A DNA stretch of 64,000 bases from Prevotella communis (GCF_022024175.1 NZ_CP091794.1:2976001-3040000), one strand, 5' to 3'. Shown: positions 23,160 to 31,747, numbered from the stretch's first letter. Made by a program: numbers and translations. Notes: a model not told the origin generated them from the sequence alone.

Positions 23160-24938
23160 ATGACAATATCACAACGACTAGCAGCCCTTCGCGAAATCAT
23201 GAGTCGTGAACATTTGGCTGCATTCATTTTTCCCAGTACCGATCCACACCAAGGCGAGTATATCCCTGATCACTGGAAAGGTCGTGAATTTATCAGTGGA
23301 TTCAACGGTTCGGCAGGTACCGCAGTAGTCACCATGAAGAGTGCCGCCCTTTGGACTGACTCCCGCTATTTCATTGCAGCAGAGGAACAACTGAAAGGCT
23401 CAGAGTTTCAACTGATGAAGTTGAAGATTGAAGGGACACCGACTATTGCCGAATGGCTGGGCAAAGAATGTGAAGCAGGCGCAGAAGTAGGACTAGACGG
23501 CACGTGTTCTTCTGCCAATGCCGTAAAGGAACTGATTGCCGAGCTGCGTCATCAGGGAGGCATCACCCTTCGTACGAATCTGGATCCACTGAAACAGATA
23601 TGGACAGACCGTCCTGTTATTCCTCAGAATCCCGTGGAGATATTCCCCATGGAATATGCAGGAGAGACCACGCACGACAAACTCGCCCGTATCCGAAGAG
23701 CCTTGCGCCAGCAACATGCTGACGGCATGCTGATGTCGGCCCTCGATGATATTGCCTGGACGCTCAACCTTCGTGGTACGGATGTTCATTGCAACCCCGT
23801 CTTTGTAAGTTACCTGCTCATCTCATCCAACACAACAACACTCTTTGTCAACAAGGAAAAACTGACAGCTGAGGTTTCGGCCTATCTGCAAGCTGAGGGC
23901 ATCGGCGTTGATGATTACGAGAACGTGGGTAAAGGTCTAAAGGACTACTTTGAGTACAATATTCTGCTCGACCCCGATGAGGTGAATCACACGCTATACA
24001 AAATGGTAAGTCGGGAAATCATTGAAGCCGAGTCACCCGTCAAGCGGATGAAGACAGTGAAGAATGAGACGGAAATCGCAGGTTTCCGTCGGGCGATGCT
24101 GAAGGATGGTATTGCTCTGGTAAAATTCCTGAAATGGCTTAAACCTGCGGTTGAGGCTGGTGGACAGACTGAGATAAGTATCGACCAAAAGTTGACTGCC
24201 CTCAGAGCCGAACAGCCACTGTATCGTGACATATCCTTCGATACCATAGCCGGTTACCAGGCACATGGCGCCATTGTTCATTACGAGGCCACACCAGAGA
24301 CTGATATCCCATTGAAACCGGAAGGACTGCTCCTGCTCGATAGTGGGGCACAATATCTGGACGGCACAACAGACATTACCCGTACCATCGCCCTTGGCCC
24401 TGTGACTGATGAGCAGAAGAAGATATATACGCTGGTGCTTAAAGGACATATCCAGATAGAGTTATGTAAATTTCCCAGTGGCAGCAGTGGCACACAGATA
24501 GATATCCTGGCCCGCAAGGATATGTGGCGCGAGGGATTGAACTACCTGCATGGCACAGGCCATGGTGTGGGCACTTACCTGAATGTACACGAAGGCCCTC
24601 ATCAGTTCCGCATGGAATGGAAGCCTGCTCCACTTGTTGCGGGCATGACCATTACCGACGAGCCCGGCATCTACCTGCCTGGAAAGTTTGGCGCACGTAC
24701 GGAGAATACACTTCTCATCGTGCCTTACATGGAAACTGAGTTCGGAAAATTCTTACAATTCGAGTCACTTACGCTCTGTCCTATTGACAAGGCTCCTATC
24801 AACATTGAGATGCTGACATCAGAAGAAATACAATGGCTAAACGACTATCACCAGATGGTTTTCGACCGTTTATCTCCTCATTTATCGGCCGAAGAAGTTG
24901 CATGGCTGAAAGAGGCTACGGAACCACTCAAAAAATAA
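23160..24938 (+). CDS. Xaa-Pro aminopeptidase (M24B), three-domain long form
   Basis: A 592-residue aminopeptidase P of the eukaryote-like three-domain type, with two creatinase-like N-terminal domains (about 1-130 and 150-300) and a catalytic M24 domain. Ligands lie in LLLDSGAQYLDGTTDITR (two Asp), HGTGHGVGTYLNVHEGP (His) and TDEPGIYLPG (Glu). A C-terminal extension ends WLNDYHQMVFDRLSPHLSAEEVAWLKEATEPL. Two different Xaa-Pro aminopeptidases bracketing a hydroxyproline dehydratase suggest degradation of proline/hydroxyproline-rich peptides. It lies 56 nt after the activase and probably ends the operon. Confidence 0.93.
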   Translation: MTISQRLAALREIMSREHLAAFIFPSTDPHQGEYIPDHWKGREFISGFNGSAGTAVVTMKSAALWTDSRYFIAAEEQLKGSEFQLMKLKIEGTPTIAEWLGKECEAGAEVGLDGTCSSANAVKELIAELRHQGGITLRTNLDPLKQIWTDRPVIPQNPVEIFPMEYAGETTHDKLARIRRALRQQHADGMLMSALDDIAWTLNLRGTDVHCNPVFVSYLLISSNTTTLFVNKEKLTAEVSAYLQAEGIGVDDYENVGKGLKDYFEYNILLDPDEVNHTLYKMVSREIIEAESPVKRMKTVKNETEIAGFRRAMLKDGIALVKFLKWLKPAVEAGGQTEISIDQKLTALRAEQPLYRDISFDTIAGYQAHGAIVHYEATPETDIPLKPEGLLLLDSGAQYLDGTTDITRTIALGPVTDEQKKIYTLVLKGHIQIELCKFPSGSSGTQIDILARKDMWREGLNYLHGTGHGVGTYLNVHEGPHQFRMEWKPAPLVAGMTITDEPGIYLPGKFGARTENTLLIVPYMETEFGKFLQFESLTLCPIDKAPINIEMLTSEEIQWLNDYHQMVFDRLSPHLSAEEVAWLKEATEPLKK

Positions 24939-24947
24939 CGGAAAACT

Positions 24948-24963
24948 ACGCAACGCTTTGCGT
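24948..24963. promoter_or_regulatory. Operator-like palindrome CGCAA-N4-TTGCG, site 1
   Basis: ACGCAACGCTTTGCGT is a perfect inverted repeat with 6-bp arms and a 4-bp centre. The same half-sites and spacing recur at 25111-25124, and both flank the leader of the LacI-family gene. Confidence 0.6.
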
Positions 24964-24992
24964 TTAGAATTTATTCTATACGTATTGGTTAT

Positions 24993-25019
24993 CAATGCAA
25001 AAACCATATCTTTGCATTG
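24993..25019. promoter_or_regulatory. CAATGCAAA/TTTGCATTG inverted repeat over a promoter
   Basis: Perfect 9-bp arms at 24993-25001 and 25011-25019. The right arm covers half of the -7 box at 25007-25014, so a bound protein would block this promoter. Confidence 0.6.
25007..25014 (+). promoter_or_regulatory. -7 promoter box far upstream of the LacI gene
   Basis: TATCTTTG with TTG at 24985-24987, 19 bp upstream. About 50 bp downstream is a terminator-like hairpin, and the first gene is 180 nt away. Confidence 0.8.
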
Positions 25020-25020
25020 T

Positions 25021-25100
25021 CAAAACCAACGCAAAAGACAACATAGCTTAGTTATTTTAAGTAAGAAGCCATCAGCCATTGAGGCAGGTGGCTTCTATTT
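25021..25100 (+). ncRNA. Possible short transcript (sRNA or attenuated leader)
   Basis: The interval between the promoter at 25007 and the hairpin at 25064-25096 would give a transcript of about 80 nt with no reading frame. It may be an sRNA, or the leader of the LacI gene cut short by attenuation. No family recognised. Confidence 0.4.
25064..25100 (+). terminator. Terminator-like hairpin in the LacI leader
   Basis: AGAAGCCATC (25064-25073) pairs with GGTGGCTTCT (25087-25096) over 10 bp with one T-G pair, followed by ATTTTGGGG. The T-tract is short. Confidence 0.6.
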
Positions 25101-25110
25101 TGGGGCATTA

Positions 25111-25128
25111 CGCAATGCGTTGCGCAAC
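25111..25128. promoter_or_regulatory. Operator-like palindromes, site 2
   Basis: CGCAATGCGTTGCG (25111-25124) repeats the CGCAA-N4-TTGCG form of site 1 and overlaps the perfect palindrome GTTGCGCAAC (25119-25128). Another TTGCGC lies at 25143-25148. They lie 42-87 bp before the LacI start. Confidence 0.6.
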
Positions 25129-25169
25129 ATTTAATCAGTTTGTTGCGCATCAATTCTTCTGAAAAACTA

Positions 25170-25177
25170 TAACTTTG
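25170..25177 (+). promoter_or_regulatory. -7 promoter box next to the LacI gene
   Basis: TAACTTTG with TTG at 25143-25145, 24 bp upstream. It is 19 nt before the ATG at 25197. Confidence 0.65.
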
Positions 25178-25196
25178 TACGGCAATAGGAACTAAC

Positions 25197-26213
25197 ATGA
25201 AACGTATTTCACAGCGGGATATAGCACGGCAGTTGGGAATTAATGTCTCTACTGTGTCCCGGGCACTCAGAGGACTCGACGGCGTCAGTCCAGAGCTAAA
25301 GAAAAAGATTGAGCAAATGGCAGAAGACGGTGGCTACCGCCCAAATCCTTTTGCCGCGAGTCTCCGTTATGACACAACACATACAATAGGCATTGTTGTA
25401 CCCGACATATCGTTCAATCACTATGCACAGATAGTGAAACGTATTGAAGCAGAGGCACGCAAATATGGATATATGAGCATCATTACCGATACAGAAGACT
25501 CTTACGAGAACGAATTAAACTGTATAGAGTTGCTGACCGATATGCATGTTGAAGGTATCATTATCTGTGCGTCGCAGGATACAACAGATTTCTCACATTT
25601 GCAACGACTGCGCCAGTCGAATATCCCTGTCGTACTTTTCGACCGTGTGGCAGATATAGACATTTCATCTGTCATGATTAACGATGTAACGTCTGCCTGC
25701 TACGCAACAAATTGCTTAATAGAAAGCGGCGCAAGAAACATTGCCTTCTTAGGTGGATTAAACCAGGTAAAACAGACTGCCGACCGTAAACACGGTTACC
25801 TAAAAGCACTACGTGAGCACAATATTCCCATACGTCCAGAACTGGTAAAGTGTCATCATATCAGTTTCAACTCAGGTCTTACAGACACCATGGAATTATT
25901 GAGTCTGCCAGAGCCACCTGATGCAATACTGGCCTCACACGGATTACTGGCTATCTCAGCACTACAAGCCATCACCAGTCGTGGCCTGAAGATTCCAAAA
26001 GAAATTGCCCTTATCGGCTATTTAAGCGACTGGGTGTCAGAGATGTCACACCCACGTATTTCTTTCGTTAAGCAAAACCTCCGGGAGATAGGCAATAAAG
26101 CATTTCGCCTACTCCTTGACCAGATTAATGGCGACGACAGTGTACAACATGTTGTTGTCACAGCCCGCCTAGAATTAAGAGACAGCACAAAACAACACAA
26201 GACTAAACAATGA
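25197..26213 (+). CDS. LacI/PurR family transcriptional regulator
   Basis: A 338-residue regulator. The N-terminal HTH is complete (ISQRDIARQLGINVSTVSRALRGLDGVSPELKKKIEQMAEDGGYRPNPFAASLR, hinge helix at the end). The periplasmic-binding-like sensor domain begins THTIGIVVPDISFNHYAQIV near residue 61. Effector unknown. LacI-type palindromes CGCAA-N4-TTGCG lie on both sides of its leader, so it likely controls itself and perhaps the peptidase-HypD operon before it. The stop overlaps the next start as ATGA, tying it to the outer-membrane gene downstream. Confidence 0.93.
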   Translation: MKRISQRDIARQLGINVSTVSRALRGLDGVSPELKKKIEQMAEDGGYRPNPFAASLRYDTTHTIGIVVPDISFNHYAQIVKRIEAEARKYGYMSIITDTEDSYENELNCIELLTDMHVEGIIICASQDTTDFSHLQRLRQSNIPVVLFDRVADIDISSVMINDVTSACYATNCLIESGARNIAFLGGLNQVKQTADRKHGYLKALREHNIPIRPELVKCHHISFNSGLTDTMELLSLPEPPDAILASHGLLAISALQAITSRGLKIPKEIALIGYLSDWVSEMSHPRISFVKQNLREIGNKAFRLLLDQINGDDSVQHVVVTARLELRDSTKQHKTKQ

Positions 26214-29107
26214 GATACTATTTAATTTTACTGACACTTTGGGCTTTTTCCGCCCTCAACGCTTTTTCACAATCGCCAGAAGACAGAGGTCTGACTATCA
26301 GTGGTACTATTCAGGATGCCGAATTAAAAGAACCGATGATGCAAGCCACTGTGCAGCTTTTCCGCCAACGAGACTCTACCTTTGTTGGCGGCACCGTATC
26401 CGACATTCGAGGTCATTTCTCTATCCAGGCGCCGACAAACGGTATCTATAGACTGAAGATTTCATCGATAGGCTACCAGCCCATACAACGCGAGGTGACA
26501 CTACGACGTAATCAAAGCATCGAGTTAGGCGACCTCCTTTTATCCTCAGATGCCGTATTACTGAAAGAGGCCGTTGTCACAGGTCGTGCAGCACAGGTCG
26601 TGGTAAGGAAAGACACACTGGTATATAACCCCGATGCCTACCGAACGCCGGAAGGTTCCCCCATTGAGGAGCTCATTAAGCGCATGCCCGGTGCAGAGGT
26701 TGATGAAGACGGAAACATCACCGTCAACGGCAAAAAGATTGAGAAAATCCTGGTCGACGGCAAAGAGTTCATGCTCGGCGATGTGGAGACAGCATTAAAA
26801 AACCTACCTGTCTCAATTATACAGAGTGTGAAGTTCTATGATCAGCAAAGCGACCAGGCACGCATCACTGGTATTGAGGATGGCAATAAAGAGACCGTGC
26901 TCGACTTCACTATCAAGAAAGGCATGAACCGTGGTTATATGACCAACCTCGACCTGGCAGGCGGAACGCACCATCGCTATGCCTCACGCGGTATGGGAAG
27001 CAGTTTTACGGATAAGACCCGAATCATGGTGATGGGCAATTTCAACAACAAGGAAGAGAATGCCGGATGGTGGAACCGTCGCGGACTGAATGCCCGTAAG
27101 ACACTAGGTGCCAACTTCAATTATGACGACGGAGAGAAGCTGAAGATGGATGGCTCCGTACGCTGGAACCATCGTGACGGCGATAATATGAACGAGAATG
27201 CCAGTGAGAATTTCTATAGCGACTCCTATCGTACATTCAGCAACAGCTACTCGAAGCAATTGTCACGTAGCGACAACTGGAACGGAAATTTCCGCGTGGA
27301 GTGGAAGCCCGACTCGCTGACCAACCTGCTGCTGCGCGCCAACGGCAGCATGGGAACCAGTGATGGTACTTCAACCTCATCCAATGCCACTTTCAGCGAC
27401 GATCCTTACCTATATGCTAACGATCCATTAGATGATATCCATGACCTTACCTCCCCACTCTATCCTTATCTTGTAAACCATAATCATGGTGCCAGCCTCA
27501 GCTATGGGGAGAACAAGAATGCCTGGGCAATGTTACAGTTTTACAGACGTCTTAACCCACGCGGCCGTAATATCACATTACGTGTAGAAGGCTCTATAGG
27601 CGATAACGAGAATCGCAACGCATCCAATAATGAGGTTTTCCTGCATCGTGTCAAGAATCAAGCCGGACAGGACTCGACATATTTCACAGCCCGCTATAAC
27701 ACCACACCCAGCGACAACAAAGGTTACGTGCTCAGCGCCCTCTATAGTGAGCCACTCTGGGAGGGCGCTCATCTGCAGGCCAACTATGAACTGCGCTATA
27801 GTCAGAATAAGAGCGATCGTCAAACATACGATTTCTCACGCCTTACCCAGAATCCCTTCACTGGTATCGTGCCGGAGTATCGCGACTGGAATCCATGGAT
27901 TGGCAGTTTTGACCAAGAGATGATGGATGCTCAGCTCGACAAGAACCTCAGTCGCTACTCTGAATACAAGAACTACACGCATAATATCCGCCTGACCCTG
28001 CGTCACTGGCAGAAGGAGTACGACTACAACATCGGTTTCCTGATACAGCCTCAACACTCAAATTTCGTTCAGGACTACCGCGGCATTTATGTTGACACCA
28101 TCCGTAACGTTATCAACTTCACGCCGACACTGGATTTCCACTATAACTTCAGCGACCAGGAGTCTATCCGTCTGACCTATCGCGGCGATACCCGACAGCC
28201 AGACATCACGCAATTGCTCGACATTACCGACGACTCCAACCCACTTTACATCACGCAAGGTAATCCTGGATTGAAACCACAATTCACGAACTCGCTGAAT
28301 GCCTATTATAGCAATTATATCCAGAAATACAAACGCAGTTTCGTACTCTTCGGCAACTACCGCCATATCCGCAACTCTATCTCAAACCTTGTACGCTATA
28401 ATGCAGAGACAGGTGGTAGCACCTCACGTCCAGAGAATATCAATGGTAACTGGAACGCTGACGGTGGTTTCAACTTCAGCACAGCTATCGACAGCGCTGC
28501 CCATTGGAATATGGGTAGTGACACGCGTCTGAGATATAACAACTACGTGAGCTATGTGGCACAGAACCAAGCCGACGCAGCAAAGAACACCACAAAGACC
28601 ACCAATGTGAACCAACGTCTGAATGTCAGTTTCCGCAATGACTGGTTAGAGGTAACACTCGATGGTAACGTGAACTATCAGCACTCCCGCAACGAGCTGC
28701 AGCCCTCAGCCAATCTCGACACCTGGCGTTTCAGTTATGGAGGACAGATGATGGTTCGTCTGCCCAGCGGTTTTGAAATCTCCACCAATCTCCACGAGAA
28801 TAGTCGCAGAGGTTTTAACGACCCGTCATCAAATACGAACGAACTGATCTGGAACGGTCAGGTATCAAAGTCCTTCCTCAAGACTAAGACACTTGTGGTA
28901 GCCCTCAACTTCTACGACCTGTTAGGACAGCAGTCCAACTATGAGCGCTGGGTTAATGCCAATGGACGTAGTGACACTCGCTATAACAGCATCAACTCGT
29001 ATGCAATGCTCCACGTGCGCTACCGTCTGAACATGTTTGGAGGGAAGGTTGATACAGAAGGCCGCTATGACAAGAAATGGGGCAACAACGACCGTCGTGG
29101 CAGATAA
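26210..29107 (+). CDS. TonB-dependent-receptor-like outer-membrane barrel (OMP_b-brl_3 type)
   Basis: A 965-residue outer-membrane protein with signal peptide (cut after AFSQ). Residues 28-115 form a carboxypeptidase-regulatory-like beta domain (LTISGTIQDAELKEPMMQATVQLF), followed by a plug-like region (PIEELIKRMPGAEVDEDGNITVNGKKIEKILVD... near 155) and a large barrel ending in a basic tail. This matches the Bacteroidota family of barrels that carry a plug but are not SusC. Ligand unknown. It overlaps the LacI gene by 4 nt, which suggests regulated uptake of whatever the regulator senses. Confidence 0.85.
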   Translation: MRYYLILLTLWAFSALNAFSQSPEDRGLTISGTIQDAELKEPMMQATVQLFRQRDSTFVGGTVSDIRGHFSIQAPTNGIYRLKISSIGYQPIQREVTLRRNQSIELGDLLLSSDAVLLKEAVVTGRAAQVVVRKDTLVYNPDAYRTPEGSPIEELIKRMPGAEVDEDGNITVNGKKIEKILVDGKEFMLGDVETALKNLPVSIIQSVKFYDQQSDQARITGIEDGNKETVLDFTIKKGMNRGYMTNLDLAGGTHHRYASRGMGSSFTDKTRIMVMGNFNNKEENAGWWNRRGLNARKTLGANFNYDDGEKLKMDGSVRWNHRDGDNMNENASENFYSDSYRTFSNSYSKQLSRSDNWNGNFRVEWKPDSLTNLLLRANGSMGTSDGTSTSSNATFSDDPYLYANDPLDDIHDLTSPLYPYLVNHNHGASLSYGENKNAWAMLQFYRRLNPRGRNITLRVEGSIGDNENRNASNNEVFLHRVKNQAGQDSTYFTARYNTTPSDNKGYVLSALYSEPLWEGAHLQANYELRYSQNKSDRQTYDFSRLTQNPFTGIVPEYRDWNPWIGSFDQEMMDAQLDKNLSRYSEYKNYTHNIRLTLRHWQKEYDYNIGFLIQPQHSNFVQDYRGIYVDTIRNVINFTPTLDFHYNFSDQESIRLTYRGDTRQPDITQLLDITDDSNPLYITQGNPGLKPQFTNSLNAYYSNYIQKYKRSFVLFGNYRHIRNSISNLVRYNAETGGSTSRPENINGNWNADGGFNFSTAIDSAAHWNMGSDTRLRYNNYVSYVAQNQADAAKNTTKTTNVNQRLNVSFRNDWLEVTLDGNVNYQHSRNELQPSANLDTWRFSYGGQMMVRLPSGFEISTNLHENSRRGFNDPSSNTNELIWNGQVSKSFLKTKTLVVALNFYDLLGQQSNYERWVNANGRSDTRYNSINSYAMLHVRYRLNMFGGKVDTEGRYDKKWGNNDRRGR

Positions 29108-29172
29108 ACACCACTCACACAAAAATAAAACCAGATTATTAACGTTATTACATTGAAAGAAACCAAGAAACA

Positions 29173-31041
29173 ATGAAAAGATTACTGACTCTACTCATCG
29201 CTACATCTGCCTGCACAATGATGTCGGCAGAAGTGGCAGACTCATTATCATTAAAAGAAGTTGTCGTCACTGGCACAAGGAGTGCCACAGATATCCGTCA
29301 TCTGCCTATGACGGTGACTGTTATCGGGCGTGACCAACTGACGGCAGAGCACCAGCCGAGCATCCTGCCAACGGTGATGCGAGAAGTGCCAGGACTGTTC
29401 GTAACCAGTCGCAGTATGATGGGTTACGGCGTTTCGACGGGAGCTGCAGGCGGTATTAACTTGCGTGGCATCTCAGGTGGTGCAGGACAACTGTTGGTGC
29501 TCATTGACGGTCATCCGCAGTATCAGGGCATCTACGGCCATCCCATCTCCGACAGCTATCAGACGTTGATGGCCGAACGTGTGGAGGTGCTTCGCGGCCC
29601 GGCGAGTGTGCTCTATGGTAGCAATGCCATGGGGGGCGTGATGAACATCGTCACTCGTCAGGCCAGGCAGAATGGTGTGAACACCAATATCCAACTGGGC
29701 GCAGGCAGTTACGGCACCATTCAGGCTGAAGCCTCTAACCAAGTGCGCAGCGGGAAGTTCAGCAGCACCGTATCGGCACAATACAACCGCACGGACAATC
29801 ACCGTCCTCGCATGGGTTTCGAACAGTACGGTGGCTACCTAAAACTGGGCTACGACCTCAGTGACCACTGGAATGCCTACGTTGATGGCAACGTGACACA
29901 CTTCAATGCCAGTTATCCGGGTGCAACCGACAAGCCCATGTATGATGCCGACCAGTGGATTACACGTGGTGTTGTTTCGGCGGCTTTGGAAAACCATTAC
30001 GGCAATACCAGTGGCGCCCTTTCTGTCTATTCGAATTTCGGACGTCATAAGATTGACGATGGTACCACAGACCCAGCCACTCGTACGCAGCGTTATTTCC
30101 GTTCGAAGGATGCGCTTACGGGGGTGTCGCTCTATCAGAGTATCCAGTTGTTTGAGGGCAACCGCGTGACAGCAGGAGTAGATTATATGCATATCTACGG
30201 CAATGCCTACTACACATCGAAAGCCACTGGCGAAACCCTCGACACGCCCAATAAGCAGAGTGGAAAATCGTATCGCAACGAGATTGCGGGTTATGTCGAT
30301 TTCCGTCAGGATCTGCTCTCATGGCTCACCATCGACGCTGGTATCCGTCTTGACCATCACTCCATTACGGGTTCTGAATGGGTGCCACAGGCAGGTGTCG
30401 TTATTCGACCTGTTGAGGCTGGCGAGATCAAGGCGATGGCTAGTAAGGGCTTCCGCAATCCGACAATGCGCGAGATGTATCTCTATCCCCCTTCGAACAC
30501 AGACTTGGAACCAGAGCGTTTATGGAACTATGAACTGTCGTGGAAACATCGTCTGAGTAGCCTTACATACGGTGCAAACCTCTATTATATTAAGGGCGAC
30601 AACATGATTCAGACACAACCGGTCAACGGTAAACCCCGCAATGTGAATACGGGTGAGATAGAGAACTGGGGCTTCGAATTGGAGGCCGCCTATCATGTGA
30701 ACAGCCACTGGAGTTTGAACGCCAACGGTGCCTATCTGCACATGAAGAGCAAGGTGCTTGCTGCGCCTGAACTGACAGCTTATGCTGGTACAAACTATCG
30801 CTGCGGCAAATGGCTTGCCACCCTCGGTCTGCAGTATATCAACAATCTCTATACCGCCGTGGGCAATAATGAGAAAAAAGAAAGTTTCGCCCTGCTCGAT
30901 GCCAGCATCACCTACGCTGCCACGCGCAACATCAGCCTCTGGGCACGCGGAGAGAACCTGCTGGCACAGAAGTATGAAATCAACGCAGGCTATCCCATGC
31001 CTCGCGCCACTTTCATGGGAGGCGTCAGCGTGAACTTTTAA
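29173..31041 (+). CDS. TonB-dependent receptor (BtuB/FepA-like)
   Basis: A 622-residue outer-membrane receptor. After a signal peptide comes SLSLKEVVVTGTRSATDIRHLPMTVTVIG, a TonB-box region leading into the plug (QPSILPTVMREVPGLFVTSRSMMGYG... LRGISGGAGQLLVLIDGHPQ). RVEVLRGPASVLYGSNAMGGVMNIVT is the standard plug end. The barrel ends in VSVNF with a terminal Phe. The gene is followed after 31 nt by an ECF S-like membrane protein, so the pair may take up one vitamin-like or metal compound. I see no cobalamin riboswitch in the 65-nt gap upstream. Confidence 0.9.
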   Translation: MKRLLTLLIATSACTMMSAEVADSLSLKEVVVTGTRSATDIRHLPMTVTVIGRDQLTAEHQPSILPTVMREVPGLFVTSRSMMGYGVSTGAAGGINLRGISGGAGQLLVLIDGHPQYQGIYGHPISDSYQTLMAERVEVLRGPASVLYGSNAMGGVMNIVTRQARQNGVNTNIQLGAGSYGTIQAEASNQVRSGKFSSTVSAQYNRTDNHRPRMGFEQYGGYLKLGYDLSDHWNAYVDGNVTHFNASYPGATDKPMYDADQWITRGVVSAALENHYGNTSGALSVYSNFGRHKIDDGTTDPATRTQRYFRSKDALTGVSLYQSIQLFEGNRVTAGVDYMHIYGNAYYTSKATGETLDTPNKQSGKSYRNEIAGYVDFRQDLLSWLTIDAGIRLDHHSITGSEWVPQAGVVIRPVEAGEIKAMASKGFRNPTMREMYLYPPSNTDLEPERLWNYELSWKHRLSSLTYGANLYYIKGDNMIQTQPVNGKPRNVNTGEIENWGFELEAAYHVNSHWSLNANGAYLHMKSKVLAAPELTAYAGTNYRCGKWLATLGLQYINNLYTAVGNNEKKESFALLDASITYAATRNISLWARGENLLAQKYEINAGYPMPRATFMGGVSVNF

Positions 31042-31067
31042 TATTTAATGTTTAATCTTTAATGTTA
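31040..31067 (+). repeat. Heptamer array (AATNTTT)x4
   Basis: AATATTT, AATGTTT, AATCTTT and AATGTTA follow in exact 7-bp steps from 31040 to 31067. The stop codon of the TonB receptor overlaps the first unit. Confidence 0.75.
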
Positions 31068-31072
31068 GAAAT

Positions 31073-31582
31073 ATGGAAGCTACAACAGTAAGACTTTACA
31101 CACTAAATTATGACGAGACAAAGACCTATATGTGGGCGGCCATCTTCGTAGTCTGCAACCTGGTTTTGCCTCAAGTATTCCATCTCATCCCCCAGGGCGG
31201 CATCATCTTCTCGCCCCTCTCGCTGGTAATTCTGGCAGGGGCGTATAAATTCGGATGGAAAACGGGGCTCCTGGCTGCTCTGCTTTCGCCGACAGTCAAC
31301 CACCTCATCACCGGTATGCCCGCTATGGAGATCCTGCCTGTGATGACCATGAAACTTGCAGTCCTCGCTCTCGTAGCAGGATTGGCCGCACAGCGTTTTA
31401 AGACCGTCAACCTGCCTCTGCTCATTGGCGTAGTACTTGTAACGAAAGCCATCGAGTGCGTAGGTGAACTTGCTCTCACTGGTGGCATCACAGCCACCAT
31501 TGCCGATTTCACTATCGGATGGCCAGGACTACTTCTTCAAGTTTTTGGCACCTTGCTTATCTTGAAGTATATCCGCAAATAG
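31073..31582 (+). CDS. ECF-type transporter S component-like membrane protein
   Basis: A 169-residue protein with about five membrane helices. The pattern (LYTLNYDETKTYMWAAIFVVCNLVLPQVFHLIPQGGIIFSPLSLVILAGAYKFGWKTGLLAALLSPTVNHLITG) resembles S components of energy-coupling-factor transporters, with their G-W-x-x-G-x-x-x-A-type turns. An S component binds the substrate and needs the EcfA/EcfT module, which is not in the window. Its place after a TonB receptor suggests that both handle the same compound. Confidence 0.65.
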   Translation: MEATTVRLYTLNYDETKTYMWAAIFVVCNLVLPQVFHLIPQGGIIFSPLSLVILAGAYKFGWKTGLLAALLSPTVNHLITGMPAMEILPVMTMKLAVLALVAGLAAQRFKTVNLPLLIGVVLVTKAIECVGELALTGGITATIADFTIGWPGLLLQVFGTLLILKYIRK

Positions 31583-31596
31583 AACGAGTCCGAATG

Positions 31597-31662
31597 CGTC
31601 GGACTGCCAGTACGTCGGCGTCGGACTGTGAATACGACAACGTCGGACTGCATGAAACTCGT
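31597..31662. repeat. 22-bp direct repeat x3 with CGTCGGACTG head
   Basis: CGTCGGACTG occurs at 31597, 31619 and 31641, exactly 22 bp apart. The 12-bp remainders are less alike but share TACG in units 1 and 2. AGTCCGA just before (31588-31594) pairs with TCGGACT of the first unit. The period and copy number equal those of the unrelated array at 10486. Confidence 0.8.
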
Positions 31663-31689
31663 ATCGTACACTTTTCAAAAAGTCTCATA

Positions 31690-31720
31690 AAAGAGTTTGC
31701 AAACACTTTGCAAACTCTTT
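31690..31720. promoter_or_regulatory. 14-bp perfect palindrome with two TTTGCAAA cores
   Basis: AAAGAGTTTGCAAA, loop CAC, TTTGCAAACTCTTT. It lies directly upstream of the -33 box of the regulator gene at 31789. It could end the ECF-S transcript, but the two TTTGCAAA cores recur at 32825, 33564 and 33584, which favours an operator. Confidence 0.65.
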
Positions 31721-31747
31721 TCTATTGCGTAATCACGTTTTTTTCTT

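Noticed and set aside
29108..29172. Cobalamin riboswitch before the BtuB-like receptor
   Set aside because: The gap is only 65 nt and lacks the B12-box; there is no room for the element.
26210..31041. SusC/SusD pair
   Set aside because: Both are barrel proteins, but neither has a SusD-like lipoprotein partner, and the first lacks SusC-type signature segments. I call them a non-SusC barrel and a TonB receptor.
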